Notes: generated by a model from the letters alone, not told the origin. DNA of 28,358 bases from SVTX01 sp045132775 (GCA_045132775.1 JBGUSX010000132.1:1-28358); one strand, 5' to 3'. Shown: positions 8,573 through 17,566, numbered from the stretch's first letter. A program made the numbers and translations.

Positions 8573-9396
8573 ACGGTATAGCTTTCGGTCAGTTTTACCC
8601 CTCAAATTCCGTGATGCACAGGCTTGATCCGAGAATGAAGATCATTATTGCTATTGCGTATATCGTTGCAAGCTTTCTTTGTAAGAACGTGATAAGCTTT
8701 GCGCTTCTTTTAGTGTCAGCTCTTGCGCTTATTTTACTCAGCAGGATACCCGTGAAAATAGTTCTCAAGTCGATAAAGGCTCTTATATTCATTATGGTCT
8801 TTACGGCAATACTCAACGTTTTCTGGACAAAGGGCGACGCGAATGAGCTTTTGCTTTCATGGAAGTTCATACAGATATACACGTCGGGTCTTTACAATGC
8901 GGCTTTCATTGTTGTCAGAATTGTCGCAATGATCATCGGAACAAGTATTTTTCTGACCTACACGACGACTCCCATTCAGCTTACAGATGCGCTTGAGCAG
9001 CTCTTGTCTCCTCTTAAGGTATTCAAGGTGCCTGTGCACGAGTTTGCGATGATGATGACTATTGCGCTTCGTTTTATTCCGACGATCGTTGAAGAGACGG
9101 AGAAGATAATGTCGGCGCAGAAGGCGAGAGGTGCCGATTTTACAAACGGATCGCTTGCCAAGAGGGCAAAGGCGCTTATTCCTATCCTCATTCCGCTATT
9201 TATTTCTGCATTCAGACGCGCCGGCGAGCTTGCGACTGCTATGACCTGCCGCTGTTACAGAGGCGGTGAGGGAAGGACAAAGCTCAACGTTTTGAAGTTT
9301 ACCTGGAGAGACGTTGTTGCTCTTGTTCTGATAGCGGCATTTATTGCGGGCATCGTTCTGCTCAACATTTTTGCGCCCGGCTACACCATGAGATAA
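8569..9396 (+). CDS. ecfT: ECF transporter transmembrane subunit EcfT
   Basis: This membrane scaffold joins the EcfA1/A2 ATPases to S components. The 275-residue protein has several predicted membrane segments (for example near 25-60, 67-85, 104-125 and 245-268). It has the family's cytoplasmic ARG-type coupling motifs, seen as QKARGADF (about 183-190) and CRCYRGGEGRTK (about 226-237). No S component gene lies in the window, which fits a group II system that serves several S components encoded elsewhere. Confidence 0.95.
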   Translation: MNGIAFGQFYPSNSVMHRLDPRMKIIIAIAYIVASFLCKNVISFALLLVSALALILLSRIPVKIVLKSIKALIFIMVFTAILNVFWTKGDANELLLSWKFIQIYTSGLYNAAFIVVRIVAMIIGTSIFLTYTTTPIQLTDALEQLLSPLKVFKVPVHEFAMMMTIALRFIPTIVEETEKIMSAQKARGADFTNGSLAKRAKALIPILIPLFISAFRRAGELATAMTCRCYRGGEGRTKLNVLKFTWRDVVALVLIAAFIAGIVLLNIFAPGYTMR

Positions 9397-9409
9397 CGGT
9401 GGTGGAGAT

Positions 9410-10168
9410 ATGAAGCTTTTACTCAGAATAAAGTATCTCGGTACAGATTTTTGCGGTTATCAGATACAGAAGGATAAGAGGACGGTGCAGGGCGAGCTCA
9501 ATCGCGCGACGCGCGAGCTCTTTGGCTTTGAATGTGACATTACGGGCTGCAGCCGTACCGACAGCGGTGTTCACGCAAACGATTTCTGTGCTACGGTGAC
9601 GAAAAAGGGGGAAGAGTCTCTTCCTACCGATATTGAGATATCAAAGATCCCGCGTGCGATGACGGCTCATCTACCCACTGACGTTTCGGTCAAAAGTGCG
9701 GAGTGGGTGGAGGATTCCTTCCATCCGCGTTACGACGTGAAGTACAAGGAATATATCTACCGCATCTATAACGGTGCGGTGCGCGATCCGTTTTTGGAGG
9801 GGCGCGCGTTATATCTGCCTCGCGTGATAGGTGACGGGGCATTTGACAGAATGAGGTCTGCGGCTAAAAATTTTGTCGGAAAACATGATTTTTCTGCTTT
9901 TATGGCGCAGGGCTCGAACGTCTCGACAACTGTGCGCGAGGTCATGTATGCCGACGTTGAAAGAGTTGGAGAGGAGATAATTTTTCGCGTTGCCGCGGAC
10001 GGTTTTCTCTACAATATGGTCAGAATAATGGCGGGAACGCTTATTGCCGTTGCAGAGGGCAGGATCGAGCCAGAGGATATTACTGATATAATTTTATCCC
10101 GTTCGCGCGAGCGTGCGGGGATGACTGCCGCGGCTTGCGGACTTTATTTGAACAAGGTCGTTTATTGA
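9410..10168 (+). CDS. truA: tRNA pseudouridine(38-40) synthase TruA
   Basis: TruA isomerises uridines 38-40 in the tRNA anticodon stem-loop. The 252-residue protein contains the catalytic Asp in the conserved GCSRTDSGVHA stretch (D51), the RYDVKYKEYIYRI strand and the C-terminal DGFLYNMVRIMAGTL segment of the family. The start follows GGTGGTGGAG. It lies 13 bases after ecfT, the classic Firmicutes ecfA1-ecfA2-ecfT-truA order. The rplQ upstream and rplM/rpsI downstream that often flank this block are absent. Confidence 0.97.
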   Translation: MKLLLRIKYLGTDFCGYQIQKDKRTVQGELNRATRELFGFECDITGCSRTDSGVHANDFCATVTKKGEESLPTDIEISKIPRAMTAHLPTDVSVKSAEWVEDSFHPRYDVKYKEYIYRIYNGAVRDPFLEGRALYLPRVIGDGAFDRMRSAAKNFVGKHDFSAFMAQGSNVSTTVREVMYADVERVGEEIIFRVAADGFLYNMVRIMAGTLIAVAEGRIEPEDITDIILSRSRERAGMTAAACGLYLNKVVY

Positions 10169-10207
10169 TCAGGATTTGCGCTTAAGGCGCGGAAAGGAGG
10201 GAAAGAC

Positions 10208-11503
10208 TTGAAAAGGGAAAATGACAACGAAATATCATTGCTTGGAAAGTTAGTGATTAAGGTCAGAAGCGTTACTGCGAAGATAAGATCAAAGAGGTTT
10301 TTTGCCTCGCTCTTTGAACGCGAAAAGAGACTTGCGCTTTACGACGGTCCCGAGAGCTCTGAAGAATCAAAGCTTTCTTACGGACTTGGCATTGCAAGAA
10401 TAATCTCGGTCGTTCTGCTTGTTTGTCTGCTCATTGTGACCTTGCTTTTCGGAAGCGGTGCCGTTTCCTACGAGAAGGTGTATTACATGTTCAAGGACAT
10501 CGGATATGTCAAGAGCTACGGAGAGTCTGCACCCTCTACGCTTAACTATTCGATGCCCGTTCAAAATCAGGATTTTGCGGTCTTCAAGAACGGTCTTGCG
10601 GTGGCGGGGGACAGTGAGATAAAAATGTTCACCGCGACCGGCAGAATGACAATGACCGAGGGATGTGAATTCACAAATCCGAAAATCAGCGCGTCAAACG
10701 AGTATATCCTCGTTTACGATCAGGGTAGGCGCGGATATGCGGTTTACAATTCCTTTATTTCGGTAAAGAGGGAAAATCTTGATTTTCCCGTAAGCTATGC
10801 CGATATGGCTGAAAACGGAAGTTTTCTTTTGGTGACCTCGTCAAAGTCATACGCTTCACTTGTGAAGATATATAATTCATCACTCGAGCTTGTCAGTGAG
10901 TACAGTAAAAACGATCGCGTTATTTCCGCATCTCTTTCGTCAGACGGAAGATATGCCGCGGTACTCTCACTTTCTGCAAAGAACGGTGAGGCACTCAGTA
11001 CGCTCAGTGTTATAGATACGCGCTCGAGTGACATCAAATATTCGGTTTCCTTTAACGGCTATATGCCTTATACCTGTGAATTTCTCTCGGATGACAGAAT
11101 TGCCGTTATTCTTGACACAAAGGCGGTCGTTTTCGATCGCGGTGGGGCGCAGAGATCTGAATTTACTTACCCCGGCAGGCTTTCAAGATTTGATATCTAC
11201 GGCGGTCGCTTCGCTCTTCTGTTTTCGGACGGCTCGGGCTCGCAGAAAAATACCGTTTCGGTCTTTAACAAGGACGGCACTCCCGTATTCAACGGTGCGA
11301 TCGACGGTACGGTAAGAGATATGAAGCTTTCTTCCTCGGCGGTCTGCTTCCTCAAGAGCGGTGAGGTGCTCAAGGTCAGTACATCTCTCGGTACTCAAAG
11401 CCGTGCGGATACTGTAAGCGACAAGGCTTCTTTACTTGTTTTTTCGGACGGACGAATCGCTCTTTGTACTCAAACGACAGCGAGATACATATCTTTTGAT
11501 TAA
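10208..11503 (+). CDS. DUF5711 family single-pass protein, likely beta-propeller
   Basis: The 431-residue protein resembles DUF5711 proteins of Firmicutes. A basic cytoplasmic N-terminus (about 1-60) is followed by one strong membrane helix (about 62-84) and a roughly 340-residue outward domain. That domain is built of repeated beta-strand units with turns such as SSDGRYAAV, SDDRIAVIL and SDGRIALC, consistent with a seven- or eight-bladed propeller. It starts at a TTG 6 bases after GGAGGG, with no nearby in-frame ATG. No catalytic residues can be named. The position between truA and cvpA, all on one strand with short gaps, implies cotranscription. Function is unknown; a surface binding or scaffold role is plausible. 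Confidence 0.8.
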   Translation: MKRENDNEISLLGKLVIKVRSVTAKIRSKRFFASLFEREKRLALYDGPESSEESKLSYGLGIARIISVVLLVCLLIVTLLFGSGAVSYEKVYYMFKDIGYVKSYGESAPSTLNYSMPVQNQDFAVFKNGLAVAGDSEIKMFTATGRMTMTEGCEFTNPKISASNEYILVYDQGRRGYAVYNSFISVKRENLDFPVSYADMAENGSFLLVTSSKSYASLVKIYNSSLELVSEYSKNDRVISASLSSDGRYAAVLSLSAKNGEALSTLSVIDTRSSDIKYSVSFNGYMPYTCEFLSDDRIAVILDTKAVVFDRGGAQRSEFTYPGRLSRFDIYGGRFALLFSDGSGSQKNTVSVFNKDGTPVFNGAIDGTVRDMKLSSSAVCFLKSGEVLKVSTSLGTQSRADTVSDKASLLVFSDGRIALCTQTTARYISFD

Positions 11504-11529
11504 AGTAAAGTATTTTTTGGAGGTCTTTT

Positions 11530-12045
11530 ATGGCTATTATCGTTGACGTTATTCTTGTTGCTCTGTTTTTATTCTCTGCTATCAGGCATTGGAGACTCGG
11601 ACTTGCTTGCTCGGTTCTAAGTGCGGGAAAATTCCTTTTCTCGATCCTTGCGGCATCGCTTTTGGCACGTCCTGTCGCAATGCTTCTGGGCTATGCCTTT
11701 GAGGCTCTTCTGACAGACAGCGGTGCTGTGGGTGTGCTTGCGGGCATACTCGGCTTTGCGGTCAGTTTCTTTGCGGTGTTTTTTCTCTCGGGGCTTATCA
11801 TCCGCATGCTCAGCAAGATAAAAATACCGATAATTACTAAGATCGACAAGCTTTTGGGGCTCTGCCTTGGCTTGATAATCGGAGCTTTGTCGATATCGAT
11901 TCTGTCTACGGCTATCTATGCGGTAGCAGAGATCGTCACCTTTTTCGAGGGCGGTGACGGTGCTATGAGCGTTTATAACGACTCGTATGTTTTTAAATTT
12001 GTTTACGATCTGAAACTTTTTGATTTTTTAAGAAATCTTATATAG
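11530..12045 (+). CDS. CvpA family membrane protein
   Basis: The 171-residue polytopic protein has about four hydrophobic segments (about 3-20, 30-58, 66-88 and 105-135). It shows the CvpA-family pattern, including the basic KIKIPIITKIDKLLG loop before the last helix (about 95-109). Known for the family: E. coli CvpA is needed for colicin V production, and homologues affect envelope integrity; the mechanism is unclear. GGAGG lies 5 bases before the ATG. The gap to the clpE-like gene is 19 bases, with only a weak ribosome binding site there, so the two may be translationally linked. Confidence 0.83.
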   Translation: MAIIVDVILVALFLFSAIRHWRLGLACSVLSAGKFLFSILAASLLARPVAMLLGYAFEALLTDSGAVGVLAGILGFAVSFFAVFFLSGLIIRMLSKIKIPIITKIDKLLGLCLGLIIGALSISILSTAIYAVAEIVTFFEGGDGAMSVYNDSYVFKFVYDLKLFDFLRNLI

Positions 12046-12064
12046 AGAAAGCGAAAACTGAAAA

Positions 12065-14407
12065 ATGGTTATGTGTTCTAATTGCCACAAGAGAGTGGCG
12101 GTGATCTTCGTTACGAAGGTCGAAAACGGTGAGAAGACCTCGCAGGGTCTTTGCGTAAAATGCGCAAAGGATCTCGGTCTTCCTATCGAAAATATGCTTG
12201 GGGATATATACAACAAAATGGGCATTTCTCCCGAGCAGATGGAAAACATGGAAAATGAGCTTGCTGACGCTATAAACGAGGGCGAGGACGGCGGTGCTCC
12301 CGCTATCGATTTTCCCAAGCTCTTCAAGGATAGCGGATTTATGGATGCGATAAAGTCTGTTGCTGACAATCTTCCCGCCGCACAAAACGGAGAGCCCAAT
12401 ATCGTGCCTATGCCGCCTCAAAACAGCGGTGAGAAGGTCAAAAAAGATGCTAAAAAGGGTAAAGATCAGCCCAAGACATATAAGTTTTTGACATCATACT
12501 GCAAAAACCTTACAGAAAGCGCAAGGCAGGGCAAGCTTGACAGGATAGTCGGGCGCGACAGGGAGACAGAGAGAGTTATTCAGACTCTTTGCCGCCGACA
12601 GAAGAACAACCCTTGTCTTATAGGTGAGCCTGGAGTGGGTAAGACCGCGATCGCAGAGGGTCTTGCCATTCGTATAGCTGACGGTAACGTTCCGTACAAG
12701 CTTCGTGACAAGGAGCTTTTCCTTGTTGATCTTACCGCGCTCGTTGCAGGTACTCAGTTCCGCGGTCAGTTTGAGTCGCGTATCCTCGGACTTCTTGCAG
12801 AGGTCAAGGAGCACGGCAGGGCGATACTCGTTATTGACGAGGTCCACAACATCGTCGGTACGGGTGAAGCCGAGGGAAGCGTTAACGCGGCGAATATTCT
12901 CAAGCCCGCGCTCTCTCGCGGAGAGGTCAGAATTATCGGTGCGACGACGCTCAACGAGTACAGAAAATATATTGAAAAGGATTCGGCTCTTGAGAGACGC
13001 TTCCAGCCCGTGACCGTAAACGAGCCCTCCGTGTCCGAGGCTGCCGAGATGCTTCGCGGTATCAGTCACTATTACGAGGATTTCCACAATATCCGCATTC
13101 CCGAGGGGATCTTGCACTCTGCGGTCATTCTGTCTGAGAGGTACATTACCGACAGATATCTTCCCGATAAGGCTATCGACCTTCTCGACGAGGCGGCATC
13201 CAAGCTCTCTCTTTCTTCAAGCAAGCTCAACGAGTCTCTTGAGATAAGAGACAAGCTTCTTTCCCTCAAATCCGAGAGGGAGGGACTTGAGGCGATGATA
13301 ACCTCCGACGACAAGGAGAGTCAGAAGAAATACGAGCAGATCGCGCGCGTTCAGTCCGAGGAGATGCGACTTAAAGAGCGTCTTGACAAGATCCAGGGCG
13401 TGTGCGAGAGCATTACCTTGACAGAGGAGCATCTTGCCGATGTGATCGAGCTCTGGACGGGTATTCCTGCGACGAATATTACCGCCAATGAGTACAAGAG
13501 AATAGATACTCTTGCAGAGAGGCTGAAGACAAGGCTTGTAGGTCAGGATCACGCGGTCGACGCGGTATCAAGGGCGATAAAGCGCAACAGAGCGGGTATA
13601 TCTTATAAGAGAAAGCCTGTATCGTTCATTTTTGCAGGTCCTACGGGTGTTGGTAAGACAGAGCTTGTAAAGACTCTGGCGGCTGACTTATTTGACTCGC
13701 CCGAGACTCTTATCAGGCTTGATATGTCGGAATTTATGGAAAAGCATTCGGTTTCGAGAATTATCGGCTCGCCTCCCGGATACGTCGGCTACGACGATGC
13801 GGGTCAGCTCACCGAGAAGATCCGTCGCCGTCCTTATTCGGTCGTTCTTTTCGATGAGATAGAGAAGGCGCATCCCGACGTTCTTAATATCCATTTGCAG
13901 ATACTTGATGACGGACGTATCACCGATGCACACGGAAAGACCGTCAACTTTGAGAACGCGGTCATCGTTATGACAACTAACGCAGGCTCCGAGAGAAGAA
14001 GCGGTGTCGTTGGATTTACGGGGGACGGTGCAAAGACCGACGCCGAGAAGACCGAGCGCGCGCTTGCCGAATTCTTGCGCCCCGAGTTTATCAACAGAGT
14101 TGACGAGGTGATTACGTTCCGTTCTCTTGATAAGGACGATTTCTGCAAGATAGCTCTCATTATGCTCGGTCAGCTCAAGGATACGCTTGCCGAGAGGGGA
14201 ATAGCTCTCTCGTATTCGGATGAGGCGGTCAGACATATAGCCGAAAACTCCTTCTCCGAGAAGTACGGTGCGAGAAATATGCACAGGTATATTCAGAAGA
14301 ACGTTGAGGATAAGCTCGCAGAGCTTCTGATCGCAGACTACGAAAAGAGCTACTCGCAGGCGCGCGTTTCCCTCCGTGACGGAGAGATCGCGGTCAGCTG
14401 TATGTAA
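12065..14407 (+). CDS. ClpE-like Hsp100 ATPase with N-terminal zinc finger
   Basis: This 780-residue Hsp100 unfoldase has an N-terminal zinc finger (C4, C7, C30, C33) like ClpE, instead of the double Clp-N repeats of ClpC. AAA1 has Walker A GEPGVGKT (187-194), Walker B VIDE (256-259) and pore loop GTQFRG, with Phe in place of the usual Tyr. A short charged coiled-coil middle domain lies near 385-445. AAA2 has Walker A GPTGVGKT (525-532), Walker B LFDEIE (595-600), pore loop GYVGYD (572-577) and sensor-2 GAR (735-737). The VGF tripeptide (649-651) matches the ClpP-docking loop, so it probably feeds ClpP, which is not encoded here. The start is preceded by only a weak purine stretch. The next gene begins at or just after its stop codon. 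Confidence 0.93.
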   Translation: MVMCSNCHKRVAVIFVTKVENGEKTSQGLCVKCAKDLGLPIENMLGDIYNKMGISPEQMENMENELADAINEGEDGGAPAIDFPKLFKDSGFMDAIKSVADNLPAAQNGEPNIVPMPPQNSGEKVKKDAKKGKDQPKTYKFLTSYCKNLTESARQGKLDRIVGRDRETERVIQTLCRRQKNNPCLIGEPGVGKTAIAEGLAIRIADGNVPYKLRDKELFLVDLTALVAGTQFRGQFESRILGLLAEVKEHGRAILVIDEVHNIVGTGEAEGSVNAANILKPALSRGEVRIIGATTLNEYRKYIEKDSALERRFQPVTVNEPSVSEAAEMLRGISHYYEDFHNIRIPEGILHSAVILSERYITDRYLPDKAIDLLDEAASKLSLSSSKLNESLEIRDKLLSLKSEREGLEAMITSDDKESQKKYEQIARVQSEEMRLKERLDKIQGVCESITLTEEHLADVIELWTGIPATNITANEYKRIDTLAERLKTRLVGQDHAVDAVSRAIKRNRAGISYKRKPVSFIFAGPTGVGKTELVKTLAADLFDSPETLIRLDMSEFMEKHSVSRIIGSPPGYVGYDDAGQLTEKIRRRPYSVVLFDEIEKAHPDVLNIHLQILDDGRITDAHGKTVNFENAVIVMTTNAGSERRSGVVGFTGDGAKTDAEKTERALAEFLRPEFINRVDEVITFRSLDKDDFCKIALIMLGQLKDTLAERGIALSYSDEAVRHIAENSFSEKYGARNMHRYIQKNVEDKLAELLIADYEKSYSQARVSLRDGEIAVSCM

Positions 14408-14428
14408 GTGATTGGAGATCATATCATA

Positions 14429-17161
14429 ATGAAGATAAAATGGCATGAGCTTGCTCTTGACATGATCGAAAGCGAGCTTGATACTGACCTTTCGGGCGGT
14501 CTTTCCGTCGGAGAGGCAAGGCGGAGGCTTGAAAAAGAGAAAAAGGGCAACAAGGGTACTGCATCGCTATTTGTCAGGCGCACCGATGCGGAATTTGCGT
14601 CTATATTTTCCTTCTTTTTCTCGCCTGCGGTCCTGGTTCTTGTGCTCGTTTCTTTATTTGCAGCTTTGTTCGGTGATCTCAGCGTCGGGCTCGGTGTTCT
14701 GGTCATCGCGGTCTCGGGCTCGTTGATCGGCGGCATAATGAAGATGCGCGCGAGGAAAAAGATCAATTCTATGCACGACTTTTCAAGTCCTGCAGTGAGA
14801 GTCGTCCGAGGCGGAAAAAAATATTACACTGATGGGCGAAACGTTGTAAAGGGAGATGTTTTTGTCGTTAAGAGCGGTGATCTTCTCGTTTGCGACGCAA
14901 GGATAATTTCGTCCGATTCTCTTACTGTAAAAGAGCTTTTTAACACTGCTATGGGAGTGCGCAACAGGGACGTTCAGAAGAGCGGTGAGGCTTCGTATTC
15001 TGAATCGGATACAGTTGACGCGCCCAATGCTTCAAATATGCTTTACGCAGGAAGCGTTGTCAGTGGCGGACGGGCTCTTTGCGTTGCCGTAGAGACGGGG
15101 GAGGACGTTTACCTTTCGCGTTTTCTCGGTGCCGGTGAGCTTTCGGGATACGAGGGCGAATACGGCGGTGTTAAGGCGATAAGACCAATTTTACAGAGAG
15201 TTTCTTTTTTCTCGTTGGTTGCGGTAGTCTTGCTGTCGCTTGTAAGCCTTATCACTCTTAAAGAGATGTCATTCGTACATAATTTTACTATGCTTTTGTC
15301 GTCTGTTGCAATGATCTCGCTCGAGCTTGTTGAGACCGTAGCTGCAAGTGCTTTTGCGTGCTGTATTGAAAGAAGCGCGAGGGTTTTTGGTGAGAGCTCC
15401 GAGGACAAAAGGGACGTTGCCGCATTTATAAGGGACGTTAAGGCGATAGATACTTTGACGGACGTCAGCGATCTTGTTTTGCTCGGAGATGCGGCTCTAT
15501 TCGAGGGCGGATTCCGATTTGGCGAGGTATGTGTAGGCGAGCGCGTTCTTTGCACTCTCTCGGCAGACGATCCTTCGGGATCAAGACTTCTTACCTATGC
15601 TCACTCATATTTGAGGGCATTGGCGGAGAGCGGCATTGAAAACGAGTTTTTGCTTGACGGAGTGGCTGATTCTTTATCAAATTACGTCAAAGCATCGGAT
15701 TTCGATGCCGAAGGCGCAGATCTTGTGATCAAGTCGCTGTATTTCTCCGCGGACGCGTCGGGAGAGAGGGGATTTGCCTGCGTTGAGACGACCCTGGGTG
15801 AATACCGTGCGGCACTGTCGTTTGATGAATCTGTTCTGGCTCTCTGCAAGTCTGCACGCGGTGAAATGAATGAAAAATGCGAGCTTGCCGACGTTAAGGA
15901 CGGGATTTTGAGCTTCAGGCAAGAGGTTGAAGGAAGAGGCGGAAGGTGTCTTTACTTTATTTCCGAATCGGGCGGAGAGACTGTTTTTGAGGGTGCATTG
16001 GCTGTTTACCTTGTGCCTGCCGCGGAGTTGTCGGCGGCTATCGAAGCACTCGGCTCTTCGCGTGTCACGGTGAGGGCTTTGCTTTTCGATGAGGAAGGTC
16101 TTACATCGTCAAATATTGTATCTGCTTTAGACGGAGAGGTGGCTTACGCTTCGGATTTCGCCGCGAGGGGTGTGGATATTCTTGATAATACGGATAAATA
16201 CGGCGTTTACGTTGGATTTTCCGCAGATGAATATGCTCGGCTTATTGACCGTATGCGAGAAAACGGCTCCGTTGTTGCCGCGTATGGAATCGGTGACGAG
16301 TATTACGACGTGATGGCGCGTGCCAATCTGGCGGTCAGCTGTGACGTGTTGAAGTATTCGTCCGAAAAATACAAGGAATCTTTATATGAAAAGCTGCCTT
16401 GCGACGGAAGGGAAACGAATCTTCGCTGCTCGCAGAAGACAAGGCTTTTGTCCAGGATGCTTGTGCACAGGTCTCACAAGGGCTCGGGCGGTCTTAATGC
16501 GATCGTTAACGCTTTGAATGCATCAAGGTCAGCATATCTTTCTTTGGCGCAGTCGTTGCTCATTTTTATAATGCTTATGAGCACGCTTCTGCCCATAATT
16601 GCCGTGTCGGCACTGACTGGCGTTTTGCTCCTCAATGCAATACAAACTGCCGCGCTGGCTTTTTCTGCCGCGTTGATCTCAATTATCGTTTTCTCGGATT
16701 CTGTTTCAAAGGACAGCTTGTTGAAGTCAAGCACGGACTTCAAGCACCTGCCCACGGCTCTTATCAGGTACAAGCTCCCCGGAATTATCGCAAGAGCTTC
16801 ACTTTCAGCTGTGTTTGCTCTGGTGCTTTTGATACTTGATTTTGCCGAGGTTTTCGGCAAAAATCCTGCATATTCGATGCCCGTGTTTATTGCACTGCTT
16901 CTCACTGTTTTCGTTGAATTTTTCATAATAAACAACGACTATACTGCAAGCGGAGAGGGAAGAAGACGCTGTTTTGTAAGAGTTTTGCTTATTTATGCCG
17001 CGCTTTTGGCAGTTGCTGCTGTAATTACTCTGCCTCCGCTTTCGGACAGTCTGTTCCCGAATGGAATCGGAAAATATGAATTCATCATCGTTCCCGCTTA
17101 CTGTTTGTTGTATACCGTAACTGTTTTCATCGCAAGAAGGATAGAGGGCAAGAGAAAATAA
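14429..17161 (+). CDS. P2-type cation ATPase-like protein lacking catalytic motifs
   Basis: The 910-residue protein has the order of a P2-type ATPase. A cation-ATPase N domain (about 5-45, with the GLSVGEARRRLEK pattern) leads to helices 1-2 (56-104), an actuator domain, helices 3-4 (258-312), P and N domains, and six C-terminal helices (about 704-905). Catalytic motifs are replaced: DKTGT reads DAALF (354-358), TGES reads NTAM, PEGL reads SLEL (297-300), KGAPE reads SFDES (464-468), the TGD hinge reads FDE, and the PEQK lysine is Tyr602. GDGVND reads GIGDEY (620-625). The match NGSVVAAYGIGDEYYD against NGxVVAMTGDGVNDAP secures the homology. ATP-driven transport is therefore unlikely; a scaffold or regulatory role is inferred. 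The start is at ATG 14429, 11 bases after GGAG; a GTG at 14408 abuts the clpE-like stop and would add 7 residues. Confidence 0.85.
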   Translation: MKIKWHELALDMIESELDTDLSGGLSVGEARRRLEKEKKGNKGTASLFVRRTDAEFASIFSFFFSPAVLVLVLVSLFAALFGDLSVGLGVLVIAVSGSLIGGIMKMRARKKINSMHDFSSPAVRVVRGGKKYYTDGRNVVKGDVFVVKSGDLLVCDARIISSDSLTVKELFNTAMGVRNRDVQKSGEASYSESDTVDAPNASNMLYAGSVVSGGRALCVAVETGEDVYLSRFLGAGELSGYEGEYGGVKAIRPILQRVSFFSLVAVVLLSLVSLITLKEMSFVHNFTMLLSSVAMISLELVETVAASAFACCIERSARVFGESSEDKRDVAAFIRDVKAIDTLTDVSDLVLLGDAALFEGGFRFGEVCVGERVLCTLSADDPSGSRLLTYAHSYLRALAESGIENEFLLDGVADSLSNYVKASDFDAEGADLVIKSLYFSADASGERGFACVETTLGEYRAALSFDESVLALCKSARGEMNEKCELADVKDGILSFRQEVEGRGGRCLYFISESGGETVFEGALAVYLVPAAELSAAIEALGSSRVTVRALLFDEEGLTSSNIVSALDGEVAYASDFAARGVDILDNTDKYGVYVGFSADEYARLIDRMRENGSVVAAYGIGDEYYDVMARANLAVSCDVLKYSSEKYKESLYEKLPCDGRETNLRCSQKTRLLSRMLVHRSHKGSGGLNAIVNALNASRSAYLSLAQSLLIFIMLMSTLLPIIAVSALTGVLLLNAIQTAALAFSAALISIIVFSDSVSKDSLLKSSTDFKHLPTALIRYKLPGIIARASLSAVFALVLLILDFAEVFGKNPAYSMPVFIALLLTVFVEFFIINNDYTASGEGRRRCFVRVLLIYAALLAVAAVITLPPLSDSLFPNGIGKYEFIIVPAYCLLYTVTVFIARRIEGKRK

Positions 17162-17203
17162 TGAATGAAGTTTGCATATAATTGCCTTGATGGAGGTGAT
17201 TTT

Positions 17204-17497
17204 ATGCGAATAATGTGTACTGATGAATTCAGATCTCTTGAGGTTATCAATATTTGCGGCGGTGAACGGCTCGGATTTCCGTGCGAGCTTGAGATCGATC
17301 TTGATTGCGCGAGGATAATTTCTTTTACTGTCTCGGGCGGGGGCGGCAAGTGTTTTCCGCTTTTGTCGGACAGAGATGAGTACTCTATCCCTTGGTGCAA
17401 GATAGACTGCATCGGTGAGGATGCGATCCTTGTCAAGCTCTCGGATGCAGAGCTTTCGGGTTGTTTGCGAGGAAGAGGCAGAAGAAAACGCAGGTAA
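17204..17497 (+). CDS. YlmC/YmxH family (PRC-barrel) sporulation protein
   Basis: The protein of about 97 residues matches the YlmC/YmxH family. The LEVINICGGERLGFPCELEID segment (split here by eye, about 10-30) resembles the family's KEIVDVKxGERLG...DLEID pattern, and YSIPWCKIDCIGEDAILVK (about 65-83) is the conserved second half. The fold is a PRC-barrel. A basic tail (RGRGRRKRR) ends the protein. The start is ATG 17204 after TGGAGGTGA; an upstream in-frame ATG at 17165 would include that ribosome binding site. Family members occur in endospore-forming Firmicutes; a precise role is not established. It is the last gene of the long plus-strand run. Confidence 0.85.
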   Translation: MRIMCTDEFRSLEVINICGGERLGFPCELEIDLDCARIISFTVSGGGGKCFPLLSDRDEYSIPWCKIDCIGEDAILVKLSDAELSGCLRGRGRRKRR

Positions 17498-17531
17498 AAT
17501 GTAAATAATTTGTAAATAGTTGCTTGCGGTA

Positions 17532-17560
17532 TTGCAAAGGGAATATTTATATGTTATAAT
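17532..17560 (+). promoter_or_regulatory. Promoter of rpsB-tsf
   Basis: TTGCAA (17532-17537), a 17-base spacer and TATAAT (17555-17560), with an extended -10 TG (TGTTATAAT). It would start RNA near 17567, leaving a leader of about 140 bases before rpsB. Confidence 0.85.
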
Positions 17561-17566
17561 AATTGG

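Noticed and set aside
13688..14446. 252-residue minus-strand open frame opposite the clpE-like gene
   Set aside because: Antisense shadow of a strongly conserved AAA2 domain; no recognisable motif or start signal.
14429..17161. Reading the P-type-ATPase-like gene as a decayed pseudogene
   Set aside because: The frame is intact over 910 codons with no stop or frameshift, hydrophobic helices and domain order are preserved, and codon use resembles its neighbours.
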